Assembly (NCBI GenBank): GCA_902574225.1
Contig: CACGMO010000002.1
Coordinates: 1 to 64,000, forward strand
Source: an uncultured Alphaproteobacteria bacterium
GTDB lineage: Bacteria; Pseudomonadota; Alphaproteobacteria; Rhodobacterales; Rhodobacteraceae
DNA: 64,000 nt
Direction of reading: 5' to 3'
Below, piece by piece: positions 34,564 through 43,497 of the stretch. How positions within the stretch are numbered: the stretch's first letter is position 1; each line of letters opens with the position of its first letter. The notes under the pieces are model-generated. The model had not been told where the DNA came from. It made no database searches and was given only the letters and a program-made list of their open reading frames with translations. The translations under genes and the position numbers were made by a program.

Positions 34564-35732
34564 TGAAGGATATAAATTTTAAACAGTCTGAGGATGCATT
34601 ATTTCTCGAAGAAGAACACATAATCTTAAAAGAACAGATAAAAAAATTCGTTGAAAATGAAGTAAAACCTAAAGCGACTAAATGGGAAGTGGAGGGCTTT
34701 ATACCAAGAGAAGTTTTCAAAAAAATGGGTGCTTTGGGGTTTTTAGGCATTACTTATCCTACCGAATATGGTGGATCCGAAATGGATGTTCGAGGCAGTG
34801 TGGTTTTTGCTGAAGAACTTGGCAAGTCAACATTTTCTGGCTTTGCAATAGCTTCTTTAGTGCATACTGATATGGCTTCAGTTCATTTACTAAATGCCGG
34901 TAATATAGAGCAAAAGGAAAAGTATCTTTCCGATATAATTTTAGGCAATAAAATTTCTTGTGTTGCAGTAACAGAACCACATGCTGGGTCTGACGTGAAA
35001 AGCATAAGAACGAAGGCCCAAAAAGTTGGAAGTAAATATATCATCAATGGATCGAAAATCTTTATTACGAATGGAGTTCATGCTGATATCTATTTTGTTG
35101 CAGCAAAAACTAGTGATGGGTTGCAGCAATCAAGTAATATAACAATGTTTATAATTAGAAAAGATAACCCTGGGCTGATTGTAAATAAGCAGTTAGATAA
35201 GCACGGTTGGAGGTGTTCCGATACTGCGGAACTATTTTTTCAAGACTGTGAAGTAGAGGAATCTGACGTGCTAGGGACCCTAAATAAAGGCTTTTACGCG
35301 ATTATGCAAAACTTTCAGAATGAGAGATTGGTTATGGGTTCAATGGCTATGGGTGAGGCTCAAGCTGCTATTGATACCACCGTAGATTATGTTAAAAATC
35401 GAGATGCTTTTGGTGGGAAGTTATGGGAAAAACAGACTGTAAGACTTAAGCTTGCGGAACTCCAATCAAAGGTGACTGCTGCGCGCTACATGGTATATGG
35501 TGTTGCCAATAAAGTTAGGCTTGGGGTTGATGTGATAAAAGAAGTATCAATGATTAAAGTTCTTTGTGGAGAGCTAGTTAACGAGGTAATGTATGCTTGT
35601 CTGCAATTACACGGTGGAACTGGGTACATGACAGGGACCGATATTGAAAGATTAACTAGAGATGCTAGAGCTCAGTCGATTGGAGGAGGTGCTACCGAGG
35701 TTATGTTGGAAGAGGTAGCCAAGCGTATGTAG
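34563..35732 (+). CDS. Acyl-CoA dehydrogenase, isovaleryl/long-chain-type catalytic Glu placement
   Basis: 389 residues from the ATG at 34563 (GGGGGAG 8 bp upstream); a GTG at 34560 is also in frame. VAVTEPHAGSDVKS, RDAFGGKLWEKQTVRLKLAEL and LQLHGGTGYM are family blocks. The usual C-terminal catalytic Glu is Gly here (SIGGGATEV), and a Glu in FQNERLVMGSMAMGE sits where isovaleryl-CoA and long-chain enzymes have theirs. It oxidises an acyl-CoA to the 2-enoyl-CoA and passes electrons to ETF. It is translationally coupled to the small membrane protein and faces the enoyl-CoA hydratase gene. Confidence 0.92.
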   Translation: MKDINFKQSEDALFLEEEHIILKEQIKKFVENEVKPKATKWEVEGFIPREVFKKMGALGFLGITYPTEYGGSEMDVRGSVVFAEELGKSTFSGFAIASLVHTDMASVHLLNAGNIEQKEKYLSDIILGNKISCVAVTEPHAGSDVKSIRTKAQKVGSKYIINGSKIFITNGVHADIYFVAAKTSDGLQQSSNITMFIIRKDNPGLIVNKQLDKHGWRCSDTAELFFQDCEVEESDVLGTLNKGFYAIMQNFQNERLVMGSMAMGEAQAAIDTTVDYVKNRDAFGGKLWEKQTVRLKLAELQSKVTAARYMVYGVANKVRLGVDVIKEVSMIKVLCGELVNEVMYACLQLHGGTGYMTGTDIERLTRDARAQSIGGGATEVMLEEVAKRM

Positions 35733-35747
35733 TAAAGTCATACCGGT

Positions 35748-36509
35748 TTATTTGAAGAAATTCCCTTTAAGGTTTCCATAAGCTAAACTAAAAATATCTT
35801 GGTCATTGTAGGAAGTGGCTTTAGCCAGTGCATTCGAATGGTTGTTTACGCTCTCTTTAGTCAGGACAAAAGGCAAACGTGGCATTTTTGCCGCTTTTTC
35901 AGCAAGTTTAATCGTTTCGAGCTCCAGTTTGCTCGGACTAAAATAACTGTCGATTAGCCCCCAATCTTTGGCAGTTGAAGAATTGAGTTTTTTTGCCAGC
36001 AGCAGAAGTCTTTTTGTTTTCGCAGGACCAAGTAGAGCAATTAATCTAGGTACTGAGCCCCAACTCATATTTAACCCTCTCTCAACTTCCGGTACGTAAA
36101 ACTTTGCCGCCGTTTCAGCAAGTCTCAAGTCACATGAAATAGCAAGAGCAACTCCACCTCCCACGCACCATCCCTTAATTTCACATACGGTTAGACAGCT
36201 AAGCTTCTCCCAGGCATCACACATGATCTTTCCAAGTTGGAAGTAATTTCTGTTCTCTTCAAAACTAAGCTTATCAAGCTTTAAAAACTCTTTATCCTTT
36301 AAATCGAAGCCGAAAGAAAAATTTTGTTTGCCTCCAGACAAAATGATTGCCATCAAATTGTTGTTTTGGGCTAGTTTGTTGGCAACCTCCGTTAGCTGCC
36401 GAATGACACCCAAAGACAAAAGGTTTGAATGCTTTCCGCTATCAAATGAAACAGAGACTATTTTATCTGTTATAAACTCAACGTTAACCATTAATTTGAT
36501 AATAAACAT
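35748..36509 (-). CDS. Enoyl-CoA hydratase/isomerase family protein
   Basis: 253 residues of the crotonase superfamily. AIILSGGKQNFSFGFDLKD and EIKGWCVGGGVALAISCDLRLAE give the two oxyanion-hole segments. The first catalytic Glu position is Ala (GGVALAI), while FYVPEVERG keeps the second. So it may be an isomerase or another crotonase-fold activity rather than a hydratase. Start may be the ATG at 36509 or the one at 36491. It converges with the acyl-CoA dehydrogenase (15 bp between stops), suggesting a shared pathway. Confidence 0.85.
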   Translation of the reverse strand: MFIIKLMVNVEFITDKIVSVSFDSGKHSNLLSLGVIRQLTEVANKLAQNNNLMAIILSGGKQNFSFGFDLKDKEFLKLDKLSFEENRNYFQLGKIMCDAWEKLSCLTVCEIKGWCVGGGVALAISCDLRLAETAAKFYVPEVERGLNMSWGSVPRLIALLGPAKTKRLLLLAKKLNSSTAKDWGLIDSYFSPSKLELETIKLAEKAAKMPRLPFVLTKESVNNHSNALAKATSYNDQDIFSLAYGNLKGNFFK

Positions 36510-36658
36510 TATTTCAGATAAATAAATTATATTTGGCTTTTGGATTTAATAAATTGGACCTTCAATTTTAGAATTTAAAAAGTAGGTCTTTTAATAAATA
36601 TAAATAATCGATAGCTTTCTCATTTTGTTGGTGTATCCTTTGGAAAACGAGGTTTGTT

Positions 36659-37453
36659 ATGGATGTAATATTTCATGGTGTGCGAGGATCAACTCCTACA
36701 GCTGACAAAAATTTCTTAAAGTACGGCGGAAGCACGACCTGCACTGAAATACTTCATGAACAATTCCAAATTATTTTTGATGCTGGAACAGGTTTTCAAA
36801 ATGTAACGATACTTAAAGATCGTCCCACATATCTGATTTTTTCTCATTTTCATTACGACCATATCCAAGGGTTGCCTTTCAATCATCAGATTTTTGACCC
36901 ATCCAATAAAGTCATAATTTCTTCCGGTTTGGTAAATGCGGATGAGTTGAGAGAAGTATTCGTCAGAGCTTTTCAACCAATGTATTTTCCAATTCCGTTG
37001 GTAGATACTCTGAAAAACTTAAAGTTCGTGGAATTTGACTTGATTATGGCCGAACTTGAGCATCTATGTTCTTTAAGTACCATAAAGCTGAATCATCCGG
37101 GGGGAGCTGCTGGATATATTGTTGAAAAAGATCAAAAAAAGGTATGTGTGTTTCTTGATCACGAATATGGACAAGAACCAGTTATTGATGATGAACTTAT
37201 AAAACGTGCTATAAATAGTGACCTTATAGTATGGGATGGAATGTTTTTAGATGAAGAACTTCCCCCCAAAAAAGGCTGGGGCCACTCAAGTATTGAGCAG
37301 GGAATTACTTTCTCCGAAAAAACGGCCTGTAAAAATTTAGCAATAGCGCATCATGCTCCTAATAGAAATGATGAGCAACTTAATGAGCACTCTAATAATT
37401 TGTCTAGCGACAAGGTTTTCTTTGCCCATCAAGGCTTGGCTCACACAGTCTAA
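36659..37453 (+). CDS. MBL-fold metallo-hydrolase
   Basis: 264 residues of the metallo-beta-lactamase fold. The metal motif is H63-F-H65-Y-D67-H68 in FSHFHYDHIQG, with later ligands in LNHPGG, FLDHEYG and HHAPNRND. The N-terminal VRGSTPT and YGGSTTC resemble the RNase Z/PhnP-like branch that often hydrolyses cyclic phosphodiesters. GAGG ribosome binding site before the ATG. The cyclic-nucleotide-binding gene begins 12 bp after its stop, so a cAMP-related role is possible but not shown. Confidence 0.87.
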   Translation: MDVIFHGVRGSTPTADKNFLKYGGSTTCTEILHEQFQIIFDAGTGFQNVTILKDRPTYLIFSHFHYDHIQGLPFNHQIFDPSNKVIISSGLVNADELREVFVRAFQPMYFPIPLVDTLKNLKFVEFDLIMAELEHLCSLSTIKLNHPGGAAGYIVEKDQKKVCVFLDHEYGQEPVIDDELIKRAINSDLIVWDGMFLDEELPPKKGWGHSSIEQGITFSEKTACKNLAIAHHAPNRNDEQLNEHSNNLSSDKVFFAHQGLAHTV

Positions 37454-37465
37454 AATAGCGATAAA

Positions 37466-37804
37466 ATGAAAAAATTAAATTATAAGTCGGGTCAGTATAT
37501 TTTTAAAGCGGGAGATAAAGGCAAAGAAATTTTCTTGCTTATGTCGGGGGACGTCGGGTTATTTTTGCCCACTAATGATACTAAAGAACCAAATTTTATG
37601 ATTGGAGAGAATGAAGTTTTTGGAGAAATGGGTGTAATTGAACACAAGCCCAGAATGGCTAGCGCACGCTGTATGTCCGACGCTACTGTAATTTCCTTGT
37701 CCGAAAGTGAATTCGAAGCAAGAGTTGAAAAAGCCGATCCTTTTATTAGAGCTTTGCTAAGAATATTGTCTCAGAACTTGAGAAATCTACAGGATAAAAA
37801 ATGA
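37466..37804 (+). CDS. Single-domain cyclic-nucleotide-binding protein
   Basis: 112 residues that are just one cNMP-binding domain: GQYIFKAGDKGKEIFLLMSGDVGLFL, then NEVFGEMGVIEHKPRMASARC as the phosphate-binding cassette (GE...R.A.A). No DNA-binding or enzyme domain is attached, so it would act through a partner. It sits 12 bp after the MBL-fold gene and overlaps the small lipoprotein gene by 4 bp. Confidence 0.85.
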   Translation: MKKLNYKSGQYIFKAGDKGKEIFLLMSGDVGLFLPTNDTKEPNFMIGENEVFGEMGVIEHKPRMASARCMSDATVISLSESEFEARVEKADPFIRALLRILSQNLRNLQDKK

Positions 37805-38010
37805 TTTTTAAAAATGCTGGAAGAATAGTTTTATATGCGATCTTTATACCGGTTATATTTGTTGGCTGTAAGTCAACTGTAGACGAAGTTACTATGTATA
37901 CATGTAAGGCAGTAGAAACAAATATTGCCAAATGCAGCCAGCTGATAGCTGATGATATTTCTGACACAAATGCAAATACACTGTCTTCTGTCAATGAAGG
38001 TGACCTGTAG
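37801..38010 (+). CDS. Small putative lipoprotein, function unknown
   Basis: 69 residues. An N-terminal hydrophobic segment (about 9-22) ends in IFVGCKS, a plausible but not perfect lipobox with the acceptor cysteine at C23. The rest is short and acidic with two more cysteines. Start codon overlaps the stop of the cyclic-nucleotide-binding gene (ATGA), so it is co-translated. No family recognised. Confidence 0.6.
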   Translation: MIFKNAGRIVLYAIFIPVIFVGCKSTVDEVTMYTCKAVETNIAKCSQLIADDISDTNANTLSSVNEGDL

Positions 38011-38020
38011 ATTTAAGTCA

Positions 38021-38434
38021 ATGAATATTGTAGAGCGAGTCAATTTTAAGACAGAAGGGTATCAAATTATAAATATCACTGAGAAAATTCAGGAATTGGT
38101 TGCCTTCCATAAATTTAAAAAAGGTTTAGTGAATTTATCTATACTGCATACTAGTGCATCTCTGACGGTTCAAGAGAATGCTTCTAAAGATGTTTTAAAT
38201 GATATAAGGAATTTTTTAAGTAATTTAGTTCCAGACTCTGGAAACTATCTTCATGATGTGGAGGGTTCGGATGATATGCCTGCACATTTAAAAACATTGA
38301 TTACAAACACTAATTTAACGGTGTCTGTAGTTTCAAATAAATTGGTGCTTGGGGTCTGGCAAGGAATATACCTGTGTGAGTGGCGCAAATTTGGTAAAAC
38401 TAGATCTATAATCGTTCACTTACTTGGTGAATAG
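38021..38434 (+). CDS. YjbQ/UPF0047 family protein
   Basis: 137 residues from the ATG at 38021, the standard length of the family; an earlier in-frame ATG at 37952 would overlap the lipoprotein gene and adds no family sequence. LSILHTSASLTVQENA, DDMPAHLKTLI and GVWQGIYLCEWR are the UPF0047 blocks, with conserved histidines that bind a metal. Members show thiamine-phosphate-synthase-like activity in vitro, but the physiological role is not settled. It lies 10 bp after the lipoprotein gene. Confidence 0.9.
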   Translation: MNIVERVNFKTEGYQIINITEKIQELVAFHKFKKGLVNLSILHTSASLTVQENASKDVLNDIRNFLSNLVPDSGNYLHDVEGSDDMPAHLKTLITNTNLTVSVVSNKLVLGVWQGIYLCEWRKFGKTRSIIVHLLGE

Positions 38435-38466
38435 AAAGATAATGATAAAAACATCCTAGAAAAAAC

Positions 38467-38494
38467 TTGACAATATGGATAGAAATAATAGGAA
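38467..38494 (+). promoter_or_regulatory. Candidate promoter for rplU-rpmA
   Basis: A perfect TTGACA -35 box (38467-38472) is followed after 16 bp by TAGGAA as a weak -10 (38489-38494), 25 bp before the L21 start. It is the cleanest sigma-70 -35 match seen in an intergenic region here, which fits a strongly expressed ribosomal operon. Confidence 0.5.
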
Positions 38495-38519
38495 TACGTC
38501 ATAAGTTTGAGAGTTGAAG

Positions 38520-39104
38520 ATGTACGCAATTATAGAAACTGGCGGTAAACAATATAAGGTCCAAAAAAACGATATTTTGGCGGTAGAAAAACTGTCTGCC
38601 AGAGGTGGAGATAAAGTGCAGTTTAATACGGTTCTTTTAACCGGAGGTAAAGAAGTAAGAGTGGGTGACCCATTAGTTAAAGGAGCAGGAGTTCAGGCTA
38701 CCGTTATCGATCAAATAAAAGATAAGAAAGTTATATCATTTGTTAAAAGGCGTAGGAAAAGTTCATCTAAGAGTAAGAAAGGCCATAGGCAGCAAATTAC
38801 CCTAGTAAAAATAACCGAAATCTTAGAGTCCGGCGCTGATAAAACCAATATTCAAGAGGCAAAATCTGGAAAGGGTCTTAAAATCGATTATTCTGCAAAG
38901 GTGAATAGCAGTAAAAAGAATGAAACAGCTATAGAGACGGTGAAGGCCAAGGCCGTAAAAAAGACACCAGTGCAAAAAGAGCTAAAAGCACAGAAAGAAA
39001 CTAAGGCAGTGAAAACAGCTAGCGTGGCAACAGACAAGCAAAAAAAGGGCACTACTAAAAAGCCAACCGCGGTTAAAAAGGAAGTAAAGAAAAAATCAAC
39101 TTAG
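38520..39104 (+). CDS. rplU: 50S ribosomal protein L21 with long Lys/Ala-rich C-terminal tail
   Basis: 194 residues from the ATG at 38520, giving the canonical MYAIIETGGKQYKVQ start. Residues 1-102 are the L21 fold with VKRRRKSSSKSKKGHRQQ, the RNA-contacting block. Bacterial L21 is usually about 103 residues; here about 90 extra residues rich in Lys, Ala, Thr and Glu follow, probably unstructured. Such tails occur in other alphaproteobacteria. It is first in the rplU-rpmA group, ahead of obg. Confidence 0.95.
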   Translation: MYAIIETGGKQYKVQKNDILAVEKLSARGGDKVQFNTVLLTGGKEVRVGDPLVKGAGVQATVIDQIKDKKVISFVKRRRKSSSKSKKGHRQQITLVKITEILESGADKTNIQEAKSGKGLKIDYSAKVNSSKKNETAIETVKAKAVKKTPVQKELKAQKETKAVKTASVATDKQKKGTTKKPTAVKKEVKKKST

Positions 39105-39135
39105 GCTAGGGCCAGGTGATTATTAGGAGAATGTT

Positions 39136-39405
39136 ATGGCACATAAAAAAGCTGGTGGATCATCAAGAAACGGAAGAGATTCCGCTGGACGCAGACTTGG
39201 GGTAAAAAAGTATGGTGGAGAAATTGTGTCACCAGGCAACATCATTGTTAGACAACGAGGTACGAGGTGGTTCCCCGGAGAGAACGTCGGGATTGGCAAA
39301 GACCACACTTTATTCGCCCTAAAAGATGGTAAAGTAAGATTTTCGAAGGGTTTTAAGAAGCGTAAGTTTATTTCTGTAGAAGAGACGGTCGCAGCTGCTG
39401 AATAG
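39136..39405 (+). CDS. rpmA: 50S ribosomal protein L27
   Basis: 89 residues. [20 protein letters not shown] is the conserved N-terminus that reaches the peptidyl-transferase centre, followed by GVKKYGGE and [10 protein letters not shown]. No N-terminal leader needing processing is seen, unlike Firmicutes L27. An AGGAG ribosome binding site precedes the ATG. 31 bp after rplU. Confidence 0.97.
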   Translation: MAHKKAGGSSRNGRDSAGRRLGVKKYGGEIVSPGNIIVRQRGTRWFPGENVGIGKDHTLFALKDGKVRFSKGFKKRKFISVEETVAAAE

Positions 39406-39418
39406 ATTTGGGTCTGAG

Positions 39419-40009
39419 TTGGTTTCAGATTATATCGGTCTTATCTTCTTTATTGTGGCAATGGTAGGATCTCCTGGGCCAGCGAACATTATTCTTTTTG
39501 CGCTAGGCTGTACTCAGAAGTTTAGGGCTTCTATCCCATTCATATTAAGTGTTGTAATATCTAAGCAACTTATAATTTGGCCAATTGGATTTAGCCTGCT
39601 CCTAATAAACGATTTGATAGATCGATATTCAAGCATAATGATGATATTATCGATAATGTTTATCTCTTGGATAGGCTACAAGATTATTTTTATGGATCTA
39701 TCAGTAAAGAAAAAGTCAGCTACATGGGCTCCAAAGTTTTATCATGGATTGCTTGTTCATCCATTTAATCCAAAAGCGTGGATGATGATTACCCTAGCGT
39801 TTACGGCTTTCCAGAGCCAAGGGGTATCGACTGGGACGATTCCAATTATAGCTATAACTTTTCTGCTAATACAATTAATTTTTCATTCTGCTTGGTTCTG
39901 GTTTGGTTCTCTAGTGAGACAAGCTGATTTATCAGAAAAAAATAGTCGAATTGTAAAAATAGCTCTATTGATTAGCCTCATAGCGAGTATTGTATTTTCG
40001 TACTACTAA
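39419..40009 (+). CDS. LysE/RhtB-family amino-acid exporter
   Basis: 196 residues, about six transmembrane segments. AMVGSPGPANIILFALGCTQKF carries the conserved SPGPxxxx motif of the LysE/RhtB family, and HPFNPKAWMM is the second family block. Exports amino acids or analogues. Start is a TTG 13 bp after rpmA. It is an insertion between rpmA and obg. Confidence 0.85.
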   Translation: MVSDYIGLIFFIVAMVGSPGPANIILFALGCTQKFRASIPFILSVVISKQLIIWPIGFSLLLINDLIDRYSSIMMILSIMFISWIGYKIIFMDLSVKKKSATWAPKFYHGLLVHPFNPKAWMMITLAFTAFQSQGVSTGTIPIIAITFLLIQLIFHSAWFWFGSLVRQADLSEKNSRIVKIALLISLIASIVFSYY

Positions 40010-40054
40010 CTTTTAAAACTGAACTTTTAATTAACTGAAAGCTTACTTTTACCA

Positions 40055-41092
40055 ATGCAATTTATTGATTTAGCACTTATACACATCAGATCTGGGACTG
40101 GTGGATCAGGTTGTATAAGTTTCCGGCGTGAGAAATTTATCGAATTTGGTGGACCTGATGGCGGTGACGGAGGTAAAGGGGGCGATGTTGTTGTGAGAGC
40201 GATCTCAAATCTCAATACCTTAATAGACTTTAAATATAAGAGACACTATTTCGCTAAGAACGGTAGGCCCGGTATGGGACAAAATAAAACGGGAGCAAAT
40301 GGGGAAGATGTGATACTAAATGTTCCGATAGGAACTGAGGTGCTTTTGGAAAATAAGACAACAGTTTTGGTCGATTTAGTTAATGAGGGACAAGAGTATG
40401 TGATAGCAGAGGGTGGAAATGGTGGTTGGGGAAATAGTAGATTTAAGTCATCAACTAATCAAGCTCCAAGGCAAGCTAATAAAGGACACTCAGGTTCGGA
40501 ATTGATACTATGGCTAAGGCTAAAGTTGCTCGCCGACGTTGGTCTGGTAGGATTACCAAATGTGGGCAAGTCTTCCCTTTTATCAGTTATGAGCAATGCT
40601 AAGCCAAAGATTGGTGATTTTGCGTTCACAACACTAACGCCAAACTTAGGTATGGTGACTTATAAGAATGGCGACTTTATTTTAGCTGATATTCCAGGGG
40701 TTATAGAAGGAGCTAATGTCGGTAAAGGTATTGGAATTCAGTTTCTTGGTCATATAGAAAGATGTCAGGTTTTGGTTCACGTTTTAGATGTATCCTCAAA
40801 TAACATTTTATCTGATTTTGAAACTACATTAAAGGAATTGAAAGAATATAACATTGATCTGGTAGAAAAAATTAAGTGTGTCGTAGTTAATAAGGTAGAT
40901 AGCATAAAAAGTAAGAAGTTGGAAAAAATAGTAAAAACTTTTAATAAGAAAGGTATTGAAGTATTACCTATTTCTACCTTTTCGAGAGTTGGTATTGATA
41001 AGTTAAAGGACAATTTGCTTGAGTTATTAAAAAAAAATAAACTTAAAGAAGCTAAGCATAATGGGAGGACTGAAAAATGGAGCCCGATTTAA
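40055..41092 (+). CDS. obgE: GTPase Obg/CgtA
   Basis: 345 residues: an N-terminal glycine-rich Obg domain (about 1-158) with GTGGSGCISFRREKF and DGGDGGKGGDVV, then a G domain with G1 GLPNVGKSS, G2/G3 TTLTPN and DIPG, and NKVD as G4. It works in large-subunit ribosome assembly and stress control. No C-terminal extension beyond the core. Its end overlaps the proB start by 16 bp. Confidence 0.97.
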   Translation: MQFIDLALIHIRSGTGGSGCISFRREKFIEFGGPDGGDGGKGGDVVVRAISNLNTLIDFKYKRHYFAKNGRPGMGQNKTGANGEDVILNVPIGTEVLLENKTTVLVDLVNEGQEYVIAEGGNGGWGNSRFKSSTNQAPRQANKGHSGSELILWLRLKLLADVGLVGLPNVGKSSLLSVMSNAKPKIGDFAFTTLTPNLGMVTYKNGDFILADIPGVIEGANVGKGIGIQFLGHIERCQVLVHVLDVSSNNILSDFETTLKELKEYNIDLVEKIKCVVVNKVDSIKSKKLEKIVKTFNKKGIEVLPISTFSRVGIDKLKDNLLELLKKNKLKEAKHNGRTEKWSPI

Positions 41093-42222
41093 ATAAAATT
41101 AGTCCTGATAGAGAAAAAATATATCAGCAATCAAAGTCGATTGTCATAAAAGTCGGCTCATCTTTGCTAGTTGAGGATAAACTTGGGGCAATCAAAAAAG
41201 AATGGTTCGCGTCTTTCATTGAGGATATTATCGATTTACGAAAAAAAGGAAAAACCGTAATAATCGTTTCTTCAGGTGCAATAAATTTGGGAAGAAAAAT
41301 TCTTAATCTTAGAGGAAACGAATTAACTTTGGAACAAGAACAAGCAGCTGCATCCGTGGGACAGATTGAACTCTCTAAGGAATATCAAGAGCATTTTAAA
41401 TTAAAGGGCCTTATATGTTCACAGGTACTTATTACCTTAGATGATTTCACAAATCGTAGGAGATATTTAAATTGTAAATCAACATTAAAAACGTTACTTA
41501 AATTTGGTGTTATACCGATTGTTAATGAAAATGACACTGTCGCAACTGATGAAATACGATACGGAGATAACGATAGACTGGCTGCACAGGTCGCGTCTAT
41601 ATGTGAGTCAGACCTGTTAATATTGCTTTCCGATATAGACGGTCTGTACACTGAGTCACCAAAAAAGAGTAAGAATGCGGTGCATATTCCCTTTATCAAA
41701 GAGATCACAGAAGAAATTGAACTAATGGCCGAGGGACCAGAAAACAATTTTTCACATGGAGGTATGAAGACAAAAATTGAAGCAGCTAAAGTCACTACTT
41801 CGGTAGGCTGTAATTTAATTATCGCTGATGGCAAAACTCGTAATCCAATAAATAATATTTCTAAAAGGAAAGGAACATGGTTTCTAGCTTCTCAAAGCGT
41901 AAAAGCAGCAAGAAAAAAATGGATTCTAAACATGAAATCGCAAGGTGAAATAGAAATAGATTTTAAGGCAGAAAAAGCTTTAAAATCTGGAAATTCTTTA
42001 TTGCCAGTAGGCACAAAGAAATGTATTGGCTCTTTTACAAGAGGAGATGTAGTTACTGTTAAGGGAGAAGATGGTCAGATAATAGCTAAAGGGTTGGTCT
42101 CATTTAATCAGATTGAAGCGCAAAAAATAATCGGTCTGAAGTCTGAGGAGATATCCGGTGCATTAGGTTATAATCGAAAACCAGAGCTGATCCACAGAGA
42201 TAACATGGCATTCTTTAGTTAG
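41077..42222 (+). CDS. proB: Glutamate 5-kinase
   Basis: 381 residues: an amino-acid-kinase domain (IVIKVGSSLLVED, VSSGAINLG, NENDTVATDEIRYGDNDRLAA) and a C-terminal PUA domain (about 285-365, from SQGEIEIDFKAEKAL onward). It phosphorylates glutamate in the first step of proline synthesis. Overlaps obg and is 13 bp from proA. Confidence 0.97.
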   Translation: MEPDLNKISPDREKIYQQSKSIVIKVGSSLLVEDKLGAIKKEWFASFIEDIIDLRKKGKTVIIVSSGAINLGRKILNLRGNELTLEQEQAAASVGQIELSKEYQEHFKLKGLICSQVLITLDDFTNRRRYLNCKSTLKTLLKFGVIPIVNENDTVATDEIRYGDNDRLAAQVASICESDLLILLSDIDGLYTESPKKSKNAVHIPFIKEITEEIELMAEGPENNFSHGGMKTKIEAAKVTTSVGCNLIIADGKTRNPINNISKRKGTWFLASQSVKAARKKWILNMKSQGEIEIDFKAEKALKSGNSLLPVGTKKCIGSFTRGDVVTVKGEDGQIIAKGLVSFNQIEAQKIIGLKSEEISGALGYNRKPELIHRDNMAFFS

Positions 42223-42235
42223 GGAAAATTAAATA

Positions 42236-43489
42236 ATGAGTAACGATTTTAAAATATTAGAGGTTGGAAAAAAAGCAAACAGCGCTGCTTTGGCTCTTTC
42301 TGAAATTTCAGACACAGTAATCAGTGAAACTTTGGTATTGTTTTCAAGCTTAATTCAAAAACATAAAGATCAGATACTGAGATCAAATGCTGAGGATGTT
42401 CAGCTAGCAATTCTCAATAATTCAAGCAAAGCATTTGTAGATAGATTGAGGCTGGATGATGATAGAATTAATTCTTTGCAGACTGTAATGTTGGACGTAG
42501 CTAAACAAAAATCTCCGGTGGATCAAATTCTAGAGACAAATACACGTCCAAATGGTTTGGAGATTAATAAGGTCACCACTCCAATTGGTGTGATTGGCGT
42601 AATTTTTGAGAGTAGACCAAATGTTTTTTGTGATGCCGCAGCTCTTTGTCTCAAGTCAAAAAATGCATCTATTTTAAAACCAGGCTCTGATGCGTTAAAA
42701 ACAGTACAAGCATTATATGATATTCTCGCCATGGCTTTGTCGGTGATGGAAATGCCAGAAAATTGTGTTCAAATACTCAGGTCTGGCAGTAGAGAGGAAG
42801 TAAAGTTGTTAGTTAATATGACAGATTATGTTGATGTAGTTATACCGAGGGGAGGGCGGAGCTTGGTTGAATTTATAAAAAGGGAGGCAAAAGTTCCTGT
42901 GTTTGCTCATTTAGAAGGTATAGTTCATGTTTATGTTCATAAAAAAGCAGATCTTGAGATAGCAAAGAAAGTAGTACAAAACTCTAAGTCGAGGAGACCA
43001 GGTATCTGTGGAGCTGCGGAGACGCTTTTGATTGATAAAGAGTTCTACAACAGCAAAGGCAACGAGCTCATAGATTTCCTAATTGCTAATGGAATAGAAA
43101 TACGTGCAGATAAGGCACTATTTAAAAATGAATCCATTGTAAGTGTTTCTGATAGCGACTACGGATATGAATTTCTAGAAAATATTTTAGCCATTAAGGT
43201 AGTAGAAGACATTGATGCAGCTATATCACATATTAGAAATTTTGGATCAAATCATACGGACTGCATACTGACCGAGGATAAATCTGCCAGTGAGTTATTT
43301 TTTAGAAAGTTAGATAGCTCAATTCTTTTATGCAATGCATCTACTCAATTTGCTGATGGAGGAGAATTTGGTTTTGGGGCAGAAATTGGTATTTCCACTA
43401 ATAAACTGCACGCTAGAGGTCCGATAGGTGCTCAACATTTAGTTTCATTTCAATACCATGTAAATGGAAATGGGACGTTAAGACCTTAA
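42236..43489 (+). CDS. proA: Gamma-glutamyl phosphate reductase
   Basis: 417-residue aldehyde-dehydrogenase-fold enzyme. The catalytic cysteine is in SRRPGICGAAETLL; GVIGVIFESRPNVFCDAAALCLKS and PRGGRSLVEFIK are ProA-specific. Reduces gamma-glutamyl phosphate with NADPH to glutamate semialdehyde, the second step of proline synthesis. In many alphaproteobacteria nadD-rsfS-rlmH come next, but here a cell-wall peptidase gene follows on the other strand. Confidence 0.97.
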   Translation: MSNDFKILEVGKKANSAALALSEISDTVISETLVLFSSLIQKHKDQILRSNAEDVQLAILNNSSKAFVDRLRLDDDRINSLQTVMLDVAKQKSPVDQILETNTRPNGLEINKVTTPIGVIGVIFESRPNVFCDAAALCLKSKNASILKPGSDALKTVQALYDILAMALSVMEMPENCVQILRSGSREEVKLLVNMTDYVDVVIPRGGRSLVEFIKREAKVPVFAHLEGIVHVYVHKKADLEIAKKVVQNSKSRRPGICGAAETLLIDKEFYNSKGNELIDFLIANGIEIRADKALFKNESIVSVSDSDYGYEFLENILAIKVVEDIDAAISHIRNFGSNHTDCILTEDKSASELFFRKLDSSILLCNASTQFADGGEFGFGAEIGISTNKLHARGPIGAQHLVSFQYHVNGNGTLRP

Positions 43490-43497
43490 ATCAGCAA

